This document shows, in pieces, positions 15,898 to 25,817 of a stretch of DNA of 33,139 bases; the stretch's first letter is position 1; the number at the start of each line of letters is the position of its first letter. A program made the position numbers and the translations under genes. The stretch comes from an uncultured Lachnospiraceae bacterium (GTDB lineage Bacteria; Bacillota; Clostridia; Lachnospirales; Lachnospiraceae), in contig CAJOIL010000036.1 of assembly GCA_905234525.1 (NCBI GenBank), positions 31,182 through 64,320 of the forward strand, given 5' to 3'. The notes below the pieces were generated by a model. It was not told the origin of the DNA. It worked only from the letters and a program-made list of their open reading frames with translations, and made no database searches.

Positions 15898-16929
15898 TTA
15901 TTTATCTGAATATACTTTTTGCAAAAACTCTTTAACCATATTAGCATATCTTTCGGGGTCGGAATCAATAGATATACCGTGTCCGGCGCCCTCATATTCG
16001 TGATATTCACTATATCCGGTGTATGCCTCATGCATGCGTTTGCTATGCTCGGGGAAGATGAAGTCATCATCGCCACCATGTGCAAAGCAAATCGGAATCT
16101 TACTGTCCTTCATACAATCAATAGGTCTTGCTTTCATGAAATTAAATCCATACAACAGTCCGCTTATTGCTCCGCCAAGCGGTGCTATGAATACCGGCAA
16201 GTGAAATTTATTCTTGACGGTATTCTTATTAACATCAGCAAGATCGGCATAACCGCAATCCGCAACTATAAAGTCAATCTGCGGATTATACTGAAGCGAT
16301 GTAATAGTAAGTCCCGTACCCATTGATTCACCGTGACAACCAAGTGCAATGTCCTTACCGAATCGCCTCCTGGTATCCTCTATGACCGCAAGCAAGTCAC
16401 GCGACTCATCACGGCCAAATGTTGTAATTGATTTGGCATTCTCACCATGATTACGATCATCATATATTACGCAATTATATCCAAGCTTACGAAATACAGA
16501 TGCATACTTCATAGAACCACATCTATTGTAGGTGTAGCCGTGGCTGATAATCACAAAGCGTTGTCCGTTGCAATCATCCTTGCCATCAGCCTTACGATAC
16601 TTCTCAGGCGCAAAGCTTCCTTCTGACTCCTGCGACTTAGGCTCTTCATAGTTATAGTCCTCGATTCTGCCGTAATCATCCATATAGTCATAAGCCGGAA
16701 GAAACGATGCATGTAAGATATAGCCATTATAGCCTTCAATCGTATAGACACTTGCAGGATTCATATCAAGTCCTTGCATAAAATCCTTGCCCATCTCCAG
16801 CTTCCAGCCATCTGCCATCGGTGTTCTCTTAGGCTTAACCGTACCTGTCGCAAGCACAATTACCAAACCAAAGAAAGCAATAATTAATACCAGCAGTACA
16901 ACAATTGCAATTATTAATCCGGTACTCAT
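15898..16929 (-). CDS. Membrane-anchored alpha/beta hydrolase
   Basis: A 343-residue hydrolase with one N-terminal membrane helix (residues 4-27, LIIAIVVLLVLIIAFFGLVI) and the catalytic domain outside or at the membrane. The oxyanion segment FVIISHGYTYNRCGSMKY is followed by VIYDDRNHGENAKS and the nucleophile elbow HGESMG (Ser202). The acid is in GGDDDFIFPEHS and the His in EGAGHGIS. This is the fold of the YqkD/BAAT-like serine hydrolases of Firmicutes; the substrate is unknown. The ATG follows AGAAGGAG. It begins 13 bases after the flavoprotein stop and ends 33 bases before hom, separated by a small GGGC-GTA-GCCC hairpin. Confidence 0.88.
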   Translation of the reverse strand: MSTGLIIAIVVLLVLIIAFFGLVIVLATGTVKPKRTPMADGWKLEMGKDFMQGLDMNPASVYTIEGYNGYILHASFLPAYDYMDDYGRIEDYNYEEPKSQESEGSFAPEKYRKADGKDDCNGQRFVIISHGYTYNRCGSMKYASVFRKLGYNCVIYDDRNHGENAKSITTFGRDESRDLLAVIEDTRRRFGKDIALGCHGESMGTGLTITSLQYNPQIDFIVADCGYADLADVNKNTVKNKFHLPVFIAPLGGAISGLLYGFNFMKARPIDCMKDSKIPICFAHGGDDDFIFPEHSKRMHEAYTGYSEYHEYEGAGHGISIDSDPERYANMVKEFLQKVYSDK

Positions 16930-16942
16930 ATTAATTCTCCTT

Positions 16943-18289
16943 CTAATCCTCTTCCAAGACTTTCTTGTACATAGTCATCATTCCATCCGTCATTGATACT
17001 TTTTTCGACAACTTCTTATTATTCATCATCGCTGACACAAGATACATACCGATAATTCTTCCTATATTCTTCTGTGGAAAATCATCATAAAAGCCATGTT
17101 CTTTATAGAATCTGTGATCTTCCTTCATAAGACCTTGCATCTGATAGATAAGATCTCTGAATATCTTCATTCCTCCGACACCATAGAAATTAGCAGGCGG
17201 ATTGTATCTATTCTTCATTGCATAATATAATTTCTTAACCATATTATCAATCGACTCATCCGCATCATTCTCATTAGATACAATTCCGGCTAAATAATTA
17301 CCGCCAACCTGTGCTTTTGCTTCCATAATCGTCATAAGATTAGTCTCTATCGACAATATGCCATCCACCAGATATGCCACGGGCTTACCCATCGTTACTG
17401 TTCTGTGACCATTGCAGAATTGCCTGTCATCAAACAACTTGAACCTGTATCCCATCGAATGATCCTTGATACTGTATGCATATACAACAGCATCCGCACC
17501 GTTAATATTCTTCCTTAAAAACTCATCAAATCCGTCTTTATAGATACATGTTCCATCAGTTGCACAATTAAAGCATCCGAGGCACCCTCCGATAAACGGA
17601 AATTCTCTTATGTTAATAACACTAACCTCTCCGGGGAAGCGAAGCACAAATCTATCTATCATGCTACGAAGCTTATCAGCACTTTTATCTTCGCTATCAT
17701 AATCAGTTACAAGAGCAATGCTCTTATTCGTCTTAACCGATGAATTCTTAACAGCTGTACTTGCCTTATAAGTCTTACCCTTGACCGTAATCATATGTGG
17801 CTCATCACATAACCCCCCATTAATACTCCATAAAACGAACTTAAAGAAATCAACGGCCTCACTCCGTCCCTTCTTGCTGCGAATATCCTCCATATCGGCG
17901 GAAAGACCACGAACGTATTTAAGCCCCATATCAGCACAATTCTCTTCTATAAATCTATGCGCGGTAATGTCATAGAAATGCTTAGAGGTAGTAACCTGCG
18001 TAGCGTATTTGCCGGCAATTCTAACCTTATTCTCCTTAACCAACTCAATAAATCGATGAAGCTGAGCCGGTATGACAAATGTATATACGGGATAGCTGAA
18101 TACTATTAAATCCGCCTGCTCTAATGACTTCTTTGCCGAAGAAAAATCCCTCTCTATGCTCTTTATCTTAGCCGCCACATTAATCGTCTCATAATCATGC
18201 TCCGGAAACTTCTTCTCAAGATACTTCATATGGAAAAGTGTAATGCTGTTGTCGCCTCTGGGCGAGCCGTTAAGTATAAGAATCTTCAT
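16943..18289 (-). CDS. Tandem flavodoxin-like NAD(P)H-dependent oxidoreductase
   Basis: A 448-residue protein with two FMN-reductase/flavodoxin-like halves. The first (1-170) begins MKILILNGSPRGDNSITLFH and has SYPVYTFVIPAQLHRFIELV, a typical FMN-binding pattern. The second (about 190-345) starts KSIALVTDYDSEDKSADKL and holds GGCLGCFNCATDGTCIYKDG, the Cys-rich segment seen in iron-sulfur-flavoprotein-like reductases. A helical C-terminal region of about 100 residues follows (AMKNRYNPPANFYGVGGMKI). Substrate unknown. The ATG at 18289 has AGGAG six bases upstream and is preferred to a start 14 codons earlier. It heads the run leading into hom and glpK. Confidence 0.82.
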   Translation of the reverse strand: MKILILNGSPRGDNSITLFHMKYLEKKFPEHDYETINVAAKIKSIERDFSSAKKSLEQADLIVFSYPVYTFVIPAQLHRFIELVKENKVRIAGKYATQVTTSKHFYDITAHRFIEENCADMGLKYVRGLSADMEDIRSKKGRSEAVDFFKFVLWSINGGLCDEPHMITVKGKTYKASTAVKNSSVKTNKSIALVTDYDSEDKSADKLRSMIDRFVLRFPGEVSVINIREFPFIGGCLGCFNCATDGTCIYKDGFDEFLRKNINGADAVVYAYSIKDHSMGYRFKLFDDRQFCNGHRTVTMGKPVAYLVDGILSIETNLMTIMEAKAQVGGNYLAGIVSNENDADESIDNMVKKLYYAMKNRYNPPANFYGVGGMKIFRDLIYQMQGLMKEDHRFYKEHGFYDDFPQKNIGRIIGMYLVSAMMNNKKLSKKVSMTDGMMTMYKKVLEED

Positions 18290-18334
18290 AACTACTCCTA
18301 TTATAAAAACAAATCCGTTATATTGTACCACAAA

Positions 18335-18365
18335 TTAAAAAAGGTTGACACAAAAATGTGTCAAC
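18335..18365 (-). terminator. Terminator overlapping the RsbW-like stop codon
   Basis: Minus strand GTTGACACA, 4-base loop, TGTGTCAAC, then CTTTTTTAA. The first arm of the hairpin contains the TGA stop at 18363-18361. Confidence 0.88.
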
Positions 18366-18771
18366 TTAGTGCCTTCACAATTGTTAACACATTAGCGCCA
18401 TCCTTGTATTCATAATGCAGTTCTTCTGCGAACTTCTTAGTCATAAATATACCCAAGCCTCCTATCCTACGCTCATCTACCGAAAGAGTAACATCCGGGT
18501 CTTCGTTTGCAAGCGGATTATAAGGTATACCGGTGTCAGAAAAAGTAATACTAATCCTTCCATCATCCACAAAATCAACCATAATTGTTGCGTTACCTTC
18601 ATTAGGGGCATAGGCATAGTATGCTATATTAACAAATATCTCTTCCACTATAATGTCAAGCTGTGTTGCTGCCTTCACCGATACATCAACATTCTCAAGG
18701 AACGCATTGACAAACGCTTGAACTTTATGTAATTCTTCTGTTTTTGCAGGTATCGTTAATTTCTTTTCCAT
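18361..18771 (-). CDS. Anti-sigma factor type serine kinase, RsbW/HATPase_c_2 family
   Basis: A 136-residue GHKL-fold ATP-binding protein. The N box is EEIFVNIAYYAYA (about 46-58), the G1 box SDTGIPYNPLANED and the G2 box RRIGGLGIFMTKKFAEEL. Such proteins phosphorylate an anti-sigma antagonist or bind a sigma factor. No STAS antagonist, PP2C phosphatase or sigma gene adjoins it, so its partners are elsewhere. The ribosome site is poor (no GGAGG before the ATG), suggesting weak translation. It has its own strong terminator and lies 119 bases downstream of trpG. That AT-rich gap contains TATAAT-like words that may form its promoter. Confidence 0.88.
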   Translation of the reverse strand: MEKKLTIPAKTEELHKVQAFVNAFLENVDVSVKAATQLDIIVEEIFVNIAYYAYAPNEGNATIMVDFVDDGRISITFSDTGIPYNPLANEDPDVTLSVDERRIGGLGIFMTKKFAEELHYEYKDGANVLTIVKALS

Positions 18772-18890
18772 ATTCGATATTCTATCATATTATCTATCAT
18801 AATATAACACACAATTATAATAACTCATTAACAAGCCACTTGATTTCTTATTCATATAGCTATTATCTCAAAAACCCGAAATTATACCGG

Positions 18891-19460
18891 CTATTGTATA
18901 TTAATAAAGTTTTCAAGAATTCTCTTACCGTCTGCCGTAAGTATTGATTCCGGATGAAATTGCAGGCCGTATACTTCGTATTCAATATGCTTGACTCCCA
19001 TTATTTCATCATCATCATTAGCCTTAGCTATTATCTTAAGGACATCAGGTAAGTCAGATGATACACTAAGTGAATGATATCTTGCAACCTCTATATTATC
19101 CTCCAAGCCATTAAATATCTTACATGAATTATCAATGCTTGCAATTGACTTCTTGCCATGCATAAGACGAGAAGCATAACCAACATTTCCCCCAAATGCT
19201 TCACATATCGCCTGATGTCCGAGACATACGCCGAGAATCGGTATCTTGGATGCATACTCTGTTACAACATCTTCACATATGCCTGCATTATCGGGTCGTC
19301 CCGGACCGGGACTTAGAATTATATGGCTTGGTGCCATTCTTCTTATCTCTGCAAGGCTTACATCATCATTTCTTACAACTCTGATATCAGAATTAATGCT
19401 TCCCAGCATCTGGTAAAGATTATATGAGAAGCTATCGTAATTATCAATAAGTAAAATCAT
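18891..19460 (-). CDS. trpG: Anthranilate synthase, glutamine amidotransferase subunit
   Basis: Supplies ammonia from glutamine to TrpE. The 189 residues form a class I glutaminase: start MILLIDNYDSFSYNLYQMLG, oxyanion LSPGPGRPDNAG, nucleophile Cys in ILGVCLGHQAICEAFGG, and catalytic His-Glu in YGLQFHPESILT. It begins two bases after the trpE stop, with its GGAGG inside the last trpE codons. It is the last trp gene. After it comes a weak CCGG/CCGA-like hairpin with GTTTTT (around 18873-18894 on the minus strand) that may end the operon. Confidence 0.96.
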   Translation of the reverse strand: MILLIDNYDSFSYNLYQMLGSINSDIRVVRNDDVSLAEIRRMAPSHIILSPGPGRPDNAGICEDVVTEYASKIPILGVCLGHQAICEAFGGNVGYASRLMHGKKSIASIDNSCKIFNGLEDNIEVARYHSLSVSSDLPDVLKIIAKANDDDEIMGVKHIEYEVYGLQFHPESILTADGKRILENFINIQ

Positions 19461-19462
19461 AG

Positions 19463-20932
19463 CTAGTCCTCCATGTTAGATGCTTTCTCAATCGAAAGCA
19501 TTACGGCCTTCGCCTTGTTAATGCATTCGTTGTATTCACTTACCGGGTCCGAATCTGCAACAATTCCCGCGCCGGAACGAACGAATACCTTATCGTTCTT
19601 CTTGTACGCAATCCTAATGGCAATCGCCGTATCCAGATTGCCCGCAAAATCAATATAGCCTATTGCTCCACCGTATATTCCACGCTTATTGTTCTCTAAT
19701 TCATTTATTATCTCACAGGCTCGAATCTTCGGTGCTCCGGACAGTGTACCCGCCGGAAGAATTGAGTCAATTACATCTACAGGACTCTTTTTATCTTTAA
19801 GCCTTCCCCTTACCGTTGAACCTATATGCATCACATGTGAAAACCTAAGCACCTCCATGTATTTCTCAACCTCAACAGAACCGAACTCAGATATCCGTCC
19901 GATGTCATTCCTTCCAAGGTCAACAAGCATATTGTGCTCGCTAAGCTCCTTCTCATCCCTTTTAAGCTCTTCTTCTAATCTCTTATCCTCCTCATCATCC
20001 TTGCCCCTTGGTCTTGTCCCTGCAAGTGGAAATGTGTGGAGAATTCCGTCCTCCAGCTTAACAAGCGTCTCCGGACTTGCGCCTGCAACCTCCATATCAT
20101 CTCCGCTAAAGTAAAACATATACGGAGAAGGATTAAGTGTCCTTAGTATTCTGTATGTATCAAACAGGCTTCCCTTAAAATCAGCCTCCAATCTGTTAGA
20201 CAAAACAACCTGGAATATGTCTCCTTCATGAATATAGTCCTTAGCCTTATTAACCTTATCACAGAATTCTTCTTCGCTAAAGAGAGCTCTATACTCGGAA
20301 AGAAGCTTACCCTTGGGGATATCTGCCTTTGCACCGGTTCTTATAAGACTGATTATTTCATCAATATCTAAAAGCGCTTCTTCATAACTATTTTTAAAAT
20401 CATCAGTTGATGCATTTGCAATAATTACTATCTTCTGCTTCAGGTTGTCAAAGGCAATGACCTTATCGAACAGCATTAAGTCGAAATCCTTAAAGCCTTC
20501 CGTATCCTCAGCATCAAGGTCAAGCTTTGGCTCTGCATATTTAATATAGTCAAAGGAAAAATAGCCTACCAATCCGCCCGTAAATGAAGGATAGCCTTCA
20601 AGCTTAGGGCTTTTATATTTATCTAAAATATACTTAAGATGAGCCTTAGGCTCTCTTGACATCTCCTCTAATACCTGCGAACCGTCGGCATCATATATTT
20701 TAAGGTGATTGTTACTGCATGTTATACATAGCTTGGGATTATATCCAAGAAATGTATATCTGCCCCAGCTTTCCTGTTCCATTACACTTTCCAATATGAA
20801 CACATGCGGACTTACTCCTCTAAGAATTCGAAGAAGTTCAATCGGCGTTGTAATATCAGATAAAATCTCCTTCTTAACGGGAATGTAGTTATAATCACTT
20901 GTATATTGTTTCAGTATATCATAATCATTCAT
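19463..20932 (-). CDS. trpE: Anthranilate synthase component I
   Basis: Converts chorismate and ammonia to anthranilate. At 489 residues it is of normal length. The N-terminal domain has the tryptophan feedback region ILESVMEQESWGRYTFLGYN. The chorismate-binding half includes GDIFQVVLSNR, LAGTRPRGKDDEEDKRLEEE, NMLVDLGRNDIGRISEFG and GTLSGAPKIRACEII. The intact LES-type element suggests feedback inhibition by tryptophan. It follows trpD by 29 bases that contain a small GCATCC/GGATGC hairpin, and is coupled to trpG. Confidence 0.96.
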   Translation of the reverse strand: MNDYDILKQYTSDYNYIPVKKEILSDITTPIELLRILRGVSPHVFILESVMEQESWGRYTFLGYNPKLCITCSNNHLKIYDADGSQVLEEMSREPKAHLKYILDKYKSPKLEGYPSFTGGLVGYFSFDYIKYAEPKLDLDAEDTEGFKDFDLMLFDKVIAFDNLKQKIVIIANASTDDFKNSYEEALLDIDEIISLIRTGAKADIPKGKLLSEYRALFSEEEFCDKVNKAKDYIHEGDIFQVVLSNRLEADFKGSLFDTYRILRTLNPSPYMFYFSGDDMEVAGASPETLVKLEDGILHTFPLAGTRPRGKDDEEDKRLEEELKRDEKELSEHNMLVDLGRNDIGRISEFGSVEVEKYMEVLRFSHVMHIGSTVRGRLKDKKSPVDVIDSILPAGTLSGAPKIRACEIINELENNKRGIYGGAIGYIDFAGNLDTAIAIRIAYKKNDKVFVRSGAGIVADSDPVSEYNECINKAKAVMLSIEKASNMED

Positions 20933-20961
20933 ACTATTACCTCTAACCCTGTTGCATCCAC

Positions 20962-21970
20962 CTACACATTGGATGCTTTAATGTATTTCTCCAATGCCTC
21001 GTATGCTTTGCCGGAATCTAATATCTCTTCTGCCTGCAATACGCCACGGGCAACGGAATCTGCCTTTTCACCGATGTAAAGCGCCGCGCCGGCATTCATA
21101 AGAACAGTATTTCTCTTGCCGCCCTTAATCTCACCTTTAAGAATACCTCGCGTAATATCAGCATTTTCCTCAGGCGTGCCACCCAATAGCTCCTCCTTAT
21201 CACATCTGTCGAAGCCGAAGACCTCCGGTGAAATGTCATACGACTTAAAGTACCCATTGTTAACCTCACATACAAATGTCGGTCCCACAGCAGATATCTC
21301 ATCAAGCCTCTCTCGACCATATACAACCATTCCACGCTTAACTCCCATATCCGATAAAACTCTTGCAAGGGGCTCAACAAGACATTCATCATATACTCCA
21401 AGAAGCTGTCTTGTCGGACATCCCGGATTAGTTAAAGGACCTAAGATATTGAACACTGTACGAATACCCAATTCCTTCCTTACCGCACCCACATACTTCA
21501 TTGATGTATGGTATTTCTGAGCAAAGAAGAAGCAGAAATTGGTATCCTCAAGAAGCTTCCTACACTCCTCGGGCTCCTTCTCAATATTAGCTCCAAGCGC
21601 TTCAAGACAATCTGCCGTACCGCTAAGAGATGATGCCGCACGATTACCGTGCTTTGCAACCTTAATTCCCGCCGCAGCTACTATAAATGCCGTTGTTGTT
21701 GAGATGTTAAAGCTTCCTGCTTTATCTCCTCCCGTGCCTACTATTTCCATTGCATCCATATTACCCAAATCACATTTTAATGCATGCTCTCTCATTGCCC
21801 TGGCACATCCCAATATCTCATCCTCAGTCTCTTTCTTCGTGCTCTTGGTTGAAAGCGCTGCTCTGTGTCTGCGATGTCTTTCCCGACATTATCTCATTCA
21901 TTACCGTGTATGCCTCATCATAAGTAAGGTCTTCCTTCATTACAATCTTCTCAATAGCTTCTTTAATCAT
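20962..21970 (-). pseudogene. trpD: Anthranilate phosphoribosyltransferase, frameshifted
   Basis: The N-terminal frame starts at 21970 (AAGGAG upstream) with [20 protein letters not shown] and runs through [14 protein letters not shown] before stopping in a wrong frame. The rest of the protein resumes one base out of register as [20 protein letters not shown] and continues intact to the TAG at 20962. The PRPP motif [24 protein letters not shown] and the GPLTNPG segment are all present. Normal members have about five more residues (an AAFL-type stretch) at the junction near 21858, so about 14 bases appear lost. The intact main part is open from 21813. The gene would be non-functional if the sequence is right, in an otherwise complete trp operon. 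Confidence 0.85.
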
Positions 21971-21994
21971 TTTGTTGCTCCTTTCATATACATG

Positions 21995-22786
21995 CTACAT
22001 TTGTTTCTTCATTTCATTCAAATCATTCTTGAACCCGGATACATACTCTCTTGCAATTCCCGGATTATAATTCCCTTCTCTCATTAGGTTAATAAAATAT
22101 GAACCTACAATCGCTCCATCAATTATATCTTTCATAGGCTCCACGTCCTTAGCCTCTCTTATTCCGAAGCCCATCATTACGGGAATTTTTGATTGCTTCT
22201 TAACATCTGACAGATAATCAATTACCTTGCTGTGAAATGATGCATTTCCTCCGGTAACTCCCATAGAAGATACGCAGTACACAAATCCTCTTGCATTCTC
22301 AAGTATTGTGGGGATTCTATCAGCACTTATTGGTGATACTAATTGTACAAGTATTGTTGTGTCATACTTATCAATTGCATCTCTTAACTCATCTTGTTCT
22401 TCTAGTGGAAGATCCGGAATAATAAGACCATCTACACCACACTCATCACATTTCTCGGCAAAGGCTTCAACTCCGTAATTAACTATGGTGTTGTAATACA
22501 TCATAAAAAGTATTGGTTGCTCACTGCCGCTATCTCTTATATCCTTCATAAGCTCAAATGTCTTCCTAAGGCTTGAACCCTGCTTAATAGCATGAATCAC
22601 GCTTCCATCAGCAATCGGATCAGAAAATGGTATCCCGAGCTCTATTACATCCGTGTATCCCTTTTGGGCCTCTATTATTTGCTTCGTAGCCTCCATTCCT
22701 CCGAGTCCCGCGGTATAATATGTTATAAATGCTTTTTCACCTTTTTCGTTTAACTTCGTTAAATGCTCTTCTATTCTGTTACCCAT
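21995..22786 (-). CDS. trpA: Tryptophan synthase alpha subunit
   Basis: Cleaves indole-3-glycerol phosphate to indole, which passes to TrpB. The 263-residue TIM barrel has ELGIPFSDPIADG with the catalytic Glu/Asp region, VDGLIIPDLPLEEQDEL and VSSMGVTGGNASFHSKV; the phosphate loop GFGIREAKDV is also clear. The start is the ATG at 22786: an 11-base match to the anti-Shine-Dalgarno (AAGGAGGTGAT) lies directly upstream and begins within the trpB stop region. A longer in-frame start overlapping trpB is rejected. Confidence 0.95.
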   Translation of the reverse strand: MGNRIEEHLTKLNEKGEKAFITYYTAGLGGMEATKQIIEAQKGYTDVIELGIPFSDPIADGSVIHAIKQGSSLRKTFELMKDIRDSGSEQPILFMMYYNTIVNYGVEAFAEKCDECGVDGLIIPDLPLEEQDELRDAIDKYDTTILVQLVSPISADRIPTILENARGFVYCVSSMGVTGGNASFHSKVIDYLSDVKKQSKIPVMMGFGIREAKDVEPMKDIIDGAIVGSYFINLMREGNYNPGIAREYVSGFKNDLNEMKKQM

Positions 22787-22799
22787 GATAATCACCTCC

Positions 22800-23987
22800 T
22801 TAATTAAGATAACCTTTGCCGGCAATATAATCAGATATCGTATTAACATCCTTATCACCTCTGCCTGACAGACAGATAATCATGGATTGATTCTCATTCA
22901 TATTCTTCGCATATTTAAATGCATAGGCTACTGCATGTGCACTCTCAATCGCAGGTATTATGCCCTCTTCCTTAGTAAGCTCCATAAGAGCATCCATAGC
23001 CTCTGCATCCGTAATCGGTTCATATACTGCTCTACCCGAGTCTCTTAAGTATGCGTGCTCCGGTCCGACTCCCGGATAATCGAGTCCCGCCGATATTGAA
23101 TGAGCAAGCTTAACATTTCCATCCTCATCACTTAACAGATATGACTTGGTTCCGTGAAGTACACCTATATGACCTCTTGCCATTGATGCGGCATGTTCAT
23201 CCGTATCAATTCCTTTACCGGCCGCCTCAACTCCGATTAGCTTAACACTCTCTTCATCAATGAAATCAGCAAACATCCCGATTGAATTCGAGCCACCTCC
23301 GACACATGCCATAACAACATCAGGTAATCTTCCTTCTTTTTCAAAATGCTGCTTTTTTGCTTCTCTTGAGATACATGACTGAAATTCCTTAACCATCTTA
23401 GGGTACGGATAAGGTCCGATTGCCGAACCTATAATGTAAAATGTGTCTTCTGCTGTCTTAGCCCATGTCCTTATAGCCTCATTTGTTGCATCCTTAAGGG
23501 TGTTAGAGCCCGATTCGACCGAAACAACCTTTGCTCCCAGCATTTCCATTCTCATAACATTAAGAGCTTGCCTCTTAACATCTTCACTTCCCATAAATAC
23601 CGTACACTCCATATTGAATAATGCACAGCCTGTTGCTGTTGCAACACCATGCTGTCCGGCGCCTGTTTCCGCAATAATCTTGGTCTTACCCATTCTCTTG
23701 GCAAGAAGTATTTGACCTAATACATTATTAATCTTATGAGCGCCTGTATGATTCAAATCTTCTCTCTTAAGATATATCTTGGTACCGTATTTCTTAGATA
23801 AGTTCTCTGCCAGATATAGCGGTGTCTCTCTTCCCACATATTCCTTCAGGTAATAATTATACTCATTTATAAATTCTTCATCCCTTATTGCCTTCTCGAA
23901 TTCTCTGTCAATTTCATCAAGTACATTCATAAGTGTCTCTGCTACATACTGTCCGCCAAATTTTCCATAATATGCTTTATCGTTCAT
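22800..23987 (-). CDS. trpB: Tryptophan synthase beta subunit
   Basis: PLP enzyme that joins indole and serine to make tryptophan. At 395 residues it is a standard TrpB1. Key segments are [20 protein letters not shown], the PLP lysine in [29 protein letters not shown], the phosphate-binding [12 protein letters not shown], and the C-terminal [12 protein letters not shown]. Its stop lies 13 bases before trpA, which fits formation of an alpha2-beta2 complex. Confidence 0.97.
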   Translation of the reverse strand: MNDKAYYGKFGGQYVAETLMNVLDEIDREFEKAIRDEEFINEYNYYLKEYVGRETPLYLAENLSKKYGTKIYLKREDLNHTGAHKINNVLGQILLAKRMGKTKIIAETGAGQHGVATATGCALFNMECTVFMGSEDVKRQALNVMRMEMLGAKVVSVESGSNTLKDATNEAIRTWAKTAEDTFYIIGSAIGPYPYPKMVKEFQSCISREAKKQHFEKEGRLPDVVMACVGGGSNSIGMFADFIDEESVKLIGVEAAGKGIDTDEHAASMARGHIGVLHGTKSYLLSDEDGNVKLAHSISAGLDYPGVGPEHAYLRDSGRAVYEPITDAEAMDALMELTKEEGIIPAIESAHAVAYAFKYAKNMNENQSMIICLSGRGDKDVNTISDYIAGKGYLN

Positions 23988-24022
23988 AATGCTTCCTTTC
24001 CTCTGTTGTGCTTCAAGTTTTG

Positions 24023-24661
24023 TTACATTCTTACTGCTTCAACAAATTGTTCAATGAGCCTTTTATCTTTTCCTATCTTGTCCTTACCAAGCTCTACCCC
24101 GGAGCTTACATCTACAATGTCAGGCTTTAATAGCTTAATTGCCTCCCCCACATTCTCCTTATTAAGACCTCCCGCAAGGATAAATGCTTTGTCCTTTATA
24201 AGCTTAGTTGATAACTTGTCTTTGTTTTTTTGCCAGTCAAAGGCTTCTCCCGAGCCAAAATTTTTGGAATCTATTACAATGCCTTTTATCTTGTCTGATT
24301 GCTTATCATTTAAAGCTTCTAAATAAGCTATCTTCTCACCAAACTCATCATCGGAAAGATTTATAGCGTACCAGACATCTTTTCTTGCCTTATCAAGAAC
24401 ATTTACGTCAAGCTTTCCGTGAATCTGAATCATATCGAAATTCTCATTTTCTTTTTCCGTGAATTCTTCCGGAGTGGGCGATACCATTACGGCAACCTTC
24501 TTTATGTCAGGCTTCAATCTTTTACATATTGCTCTTGCTTTATCAAGACTGATATTCCTCTTACTTTTTTCATAAAACACAAATCCGGCGTAGTCTACTT
24601 TATTGTCATTAAGGTAATCTGCTTCCGCTACACTTGTGATTCCGCATATTTTTATTTTCAT
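24023..24661 (-). CDS. trpF: Phosphoribosylanthranilate isomerase
   Basis: Amadori rearrangement of phosphoribosylanthranilate to CdRP. The 212-residue barrel begins [19 protein letters not shown], with the catalytic Cys in KICG, then [46 protein letters not shown] and [17 protein letters not shown]. It starts 21 bases after trpC and is separate from it, not fused as in enteric bacteria. Confidence 0.95.
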   Translation of the reverse strand: MKIKICGITSVAEADYLNDNKVDYAGFVFYEKSKRNISLDKARAICKRLKPDIKKVAVMVSPTPEEFTEKENENFDMIQIHGKLDVNVLDKARKDVWYAINLSDDEFGEKIAYLEALNDKQSDKIKGIVIDSKNFGSGEAFDWQKNKDKLSTKLIKDKAFILAGGLNKENVGEAIKLLKPDIVDVSSGVELGKDKIGKDKRLIEQFVEAVRM

Positions 24662-24682
24662 ATCCTGCTCCTTATTCTTATG

Positions 24683-25471
24683 TCAAATAGCTAACTTCCA
24701 TCTTTTAGCAAGCTCTCTCGGACTTTCTGACTCCATAAATGATTGTCCTATCAAGAATGCATCAACGCCTAATTCCTTTAGAAAACGAACATCATCATCT
24801 GTCTTAATCCCCGATTCCGATACAACTATTTTATCTTTGGGTATATATTTCTTAAGTCTCTTAGTCGTATCAAGACTGATTGTAAAATCATTAAGGTTTC
24901 GATTGTTAATCCCTATAACAGGTGCTTCTATCTCTAATGCCCTTTCTATCTCATTTTCATCATGACATTCAACCAATACACCTAAGTCTAATTCCTGTGA
25001 TAGCTGATAAAATGACTTCAGCATACAATCATCAAGTATCGCGCATATAAGAAGAACCGCATCCGCACCTATAGCCTTCGCTTCATAGAATTGATATTCA
25101 TCTATCATAAAATCCTTTCTAAGAATCGGAAGGGATGACATTACTCTAATCTGTTCTAAGTATTCTACGCTTCCCTTGAAATGGTCTTGCTCTGTAAGAC
25201 ATGATATGGCATCTACCGAATCATTATATTCATCTATCCTTGTCAGTAGGTCAATCGATGAATTAATATCTCCCGCAGAAGGGGATGCCTTCTTGAATTC
25301 ACCGATAATACTTATTCCATCCTTAGCCAGGTTATTGTAGAACAAGGTAGTGTCCTTCGTCTTATCCTTAAGCTCTGAGTACGCTTTATCCCTCATATAC
25401 TCCACCGGAACTCTATCCTTTTGTTCCTTTAGTCTTATTTTCTTATCCTCTACTATTTTATCGAGTATCAT
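24683..25471 (-). CDS. trpC: Indole-3-glycerol-phosphate synthase
   Basis: Closes the ring of CdRP to indole-3-glycerol phosphate. The 262 residues contain IGEFKKASPSAGDINSS with the catalytic Lys, CLTEQDHFKGSVEYL, LRKDFMIDEYQFYEAKAIG, INNRNLNDFTISLD and VSESGIKTDDDV. ATG follows AAAGGAAG. It is the first gene after the Trp T-box, an unusual position because trpE normally leads in Firmicutes. Confidence 0.95.
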   Translation of the reverse strand: MILDKIVEDKKIRLKEQKDRVPVEYMRDKAYSELKDKTKDTTLFYNNLAKDGISIIGEFKKASPSAGDINSSIDLLTRIDEYNDSVDAISCLTEQDHFKGSVEYLEQIRVMSSLPILRKDFMIDEYQFYEAKAIGADAVLLICAILDDCMLKSFYQLSQELDLGVLVECHDENEIERALEIEAPVIGINNRNLNDFTISLDTTKRLKKYIPKDKIVVSESGIKTDDDVRFLKELGVDAFLIGQSFMESESPRELAKRWKLAI

Positions 25472-25518
25472 TTTTTCTTCCTTTCTAAGCTAATAAGGAG
25501 TCTCACCAAAATACCACA

Positions 25519-25811
25519 TAAAAAAACCCAACAATCTTACGATTGCTGGGACAGGTAATCTTATTCCTGCGGTGCCACCCGGCTTGACGATAGCTTCTCT
25601 CTATCGACCACTTAACGCATACCATCATATGCTGACATTGTTAACGAAGTGTCTGCTCCGTCTCGGCTACTGTTCTCACATGTTCACCAAAGCCCTCGAA
25701 AGTCCATTCATCAAAATATATTCTGCTGTAATCCCACCATCTACAGCTCTCTCTCAGAATAGGGAAATTGACTACTTACTCTTTCTCATCGGTTTAACTC
25801 GTATTAAATTA
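25519..25811 (-). promoter_or_regulatory. T-box leader, tryptophan-specific
   Basis: About 290 bases precede trpC. On the minus strand: an AGTA element near the 5' side, the specifier TGG (Trp) at 25706-25704 within GAATGGAC, and the T-box sequence GCCGGGTGGCACCGC around 25584-25570. The fourth T-box base is C (TGGC, 25577-25574), which pairs with the G discriminator of tRNA-Trp, in agreement with the specifier. A strong terminator hairpin (CCCAGCAATCG/ATTGTTGGG, 25550-25527) with TTTTTTT follows. Uncharged tRNA-Trp should stabilise the antiterminator and turn the operon on. Confidence 0.93.
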
Positions 25812-25817
25812 GTTAGT

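Noticed and set aside
22787-22858. Longer trpA start overlapping the end of trpB
   Set aside because: The extension is a non-family hydrophobic peptide from another frame of trpB; the 11-base anti-Shine-Dalgarno match fixes the start at 22786.
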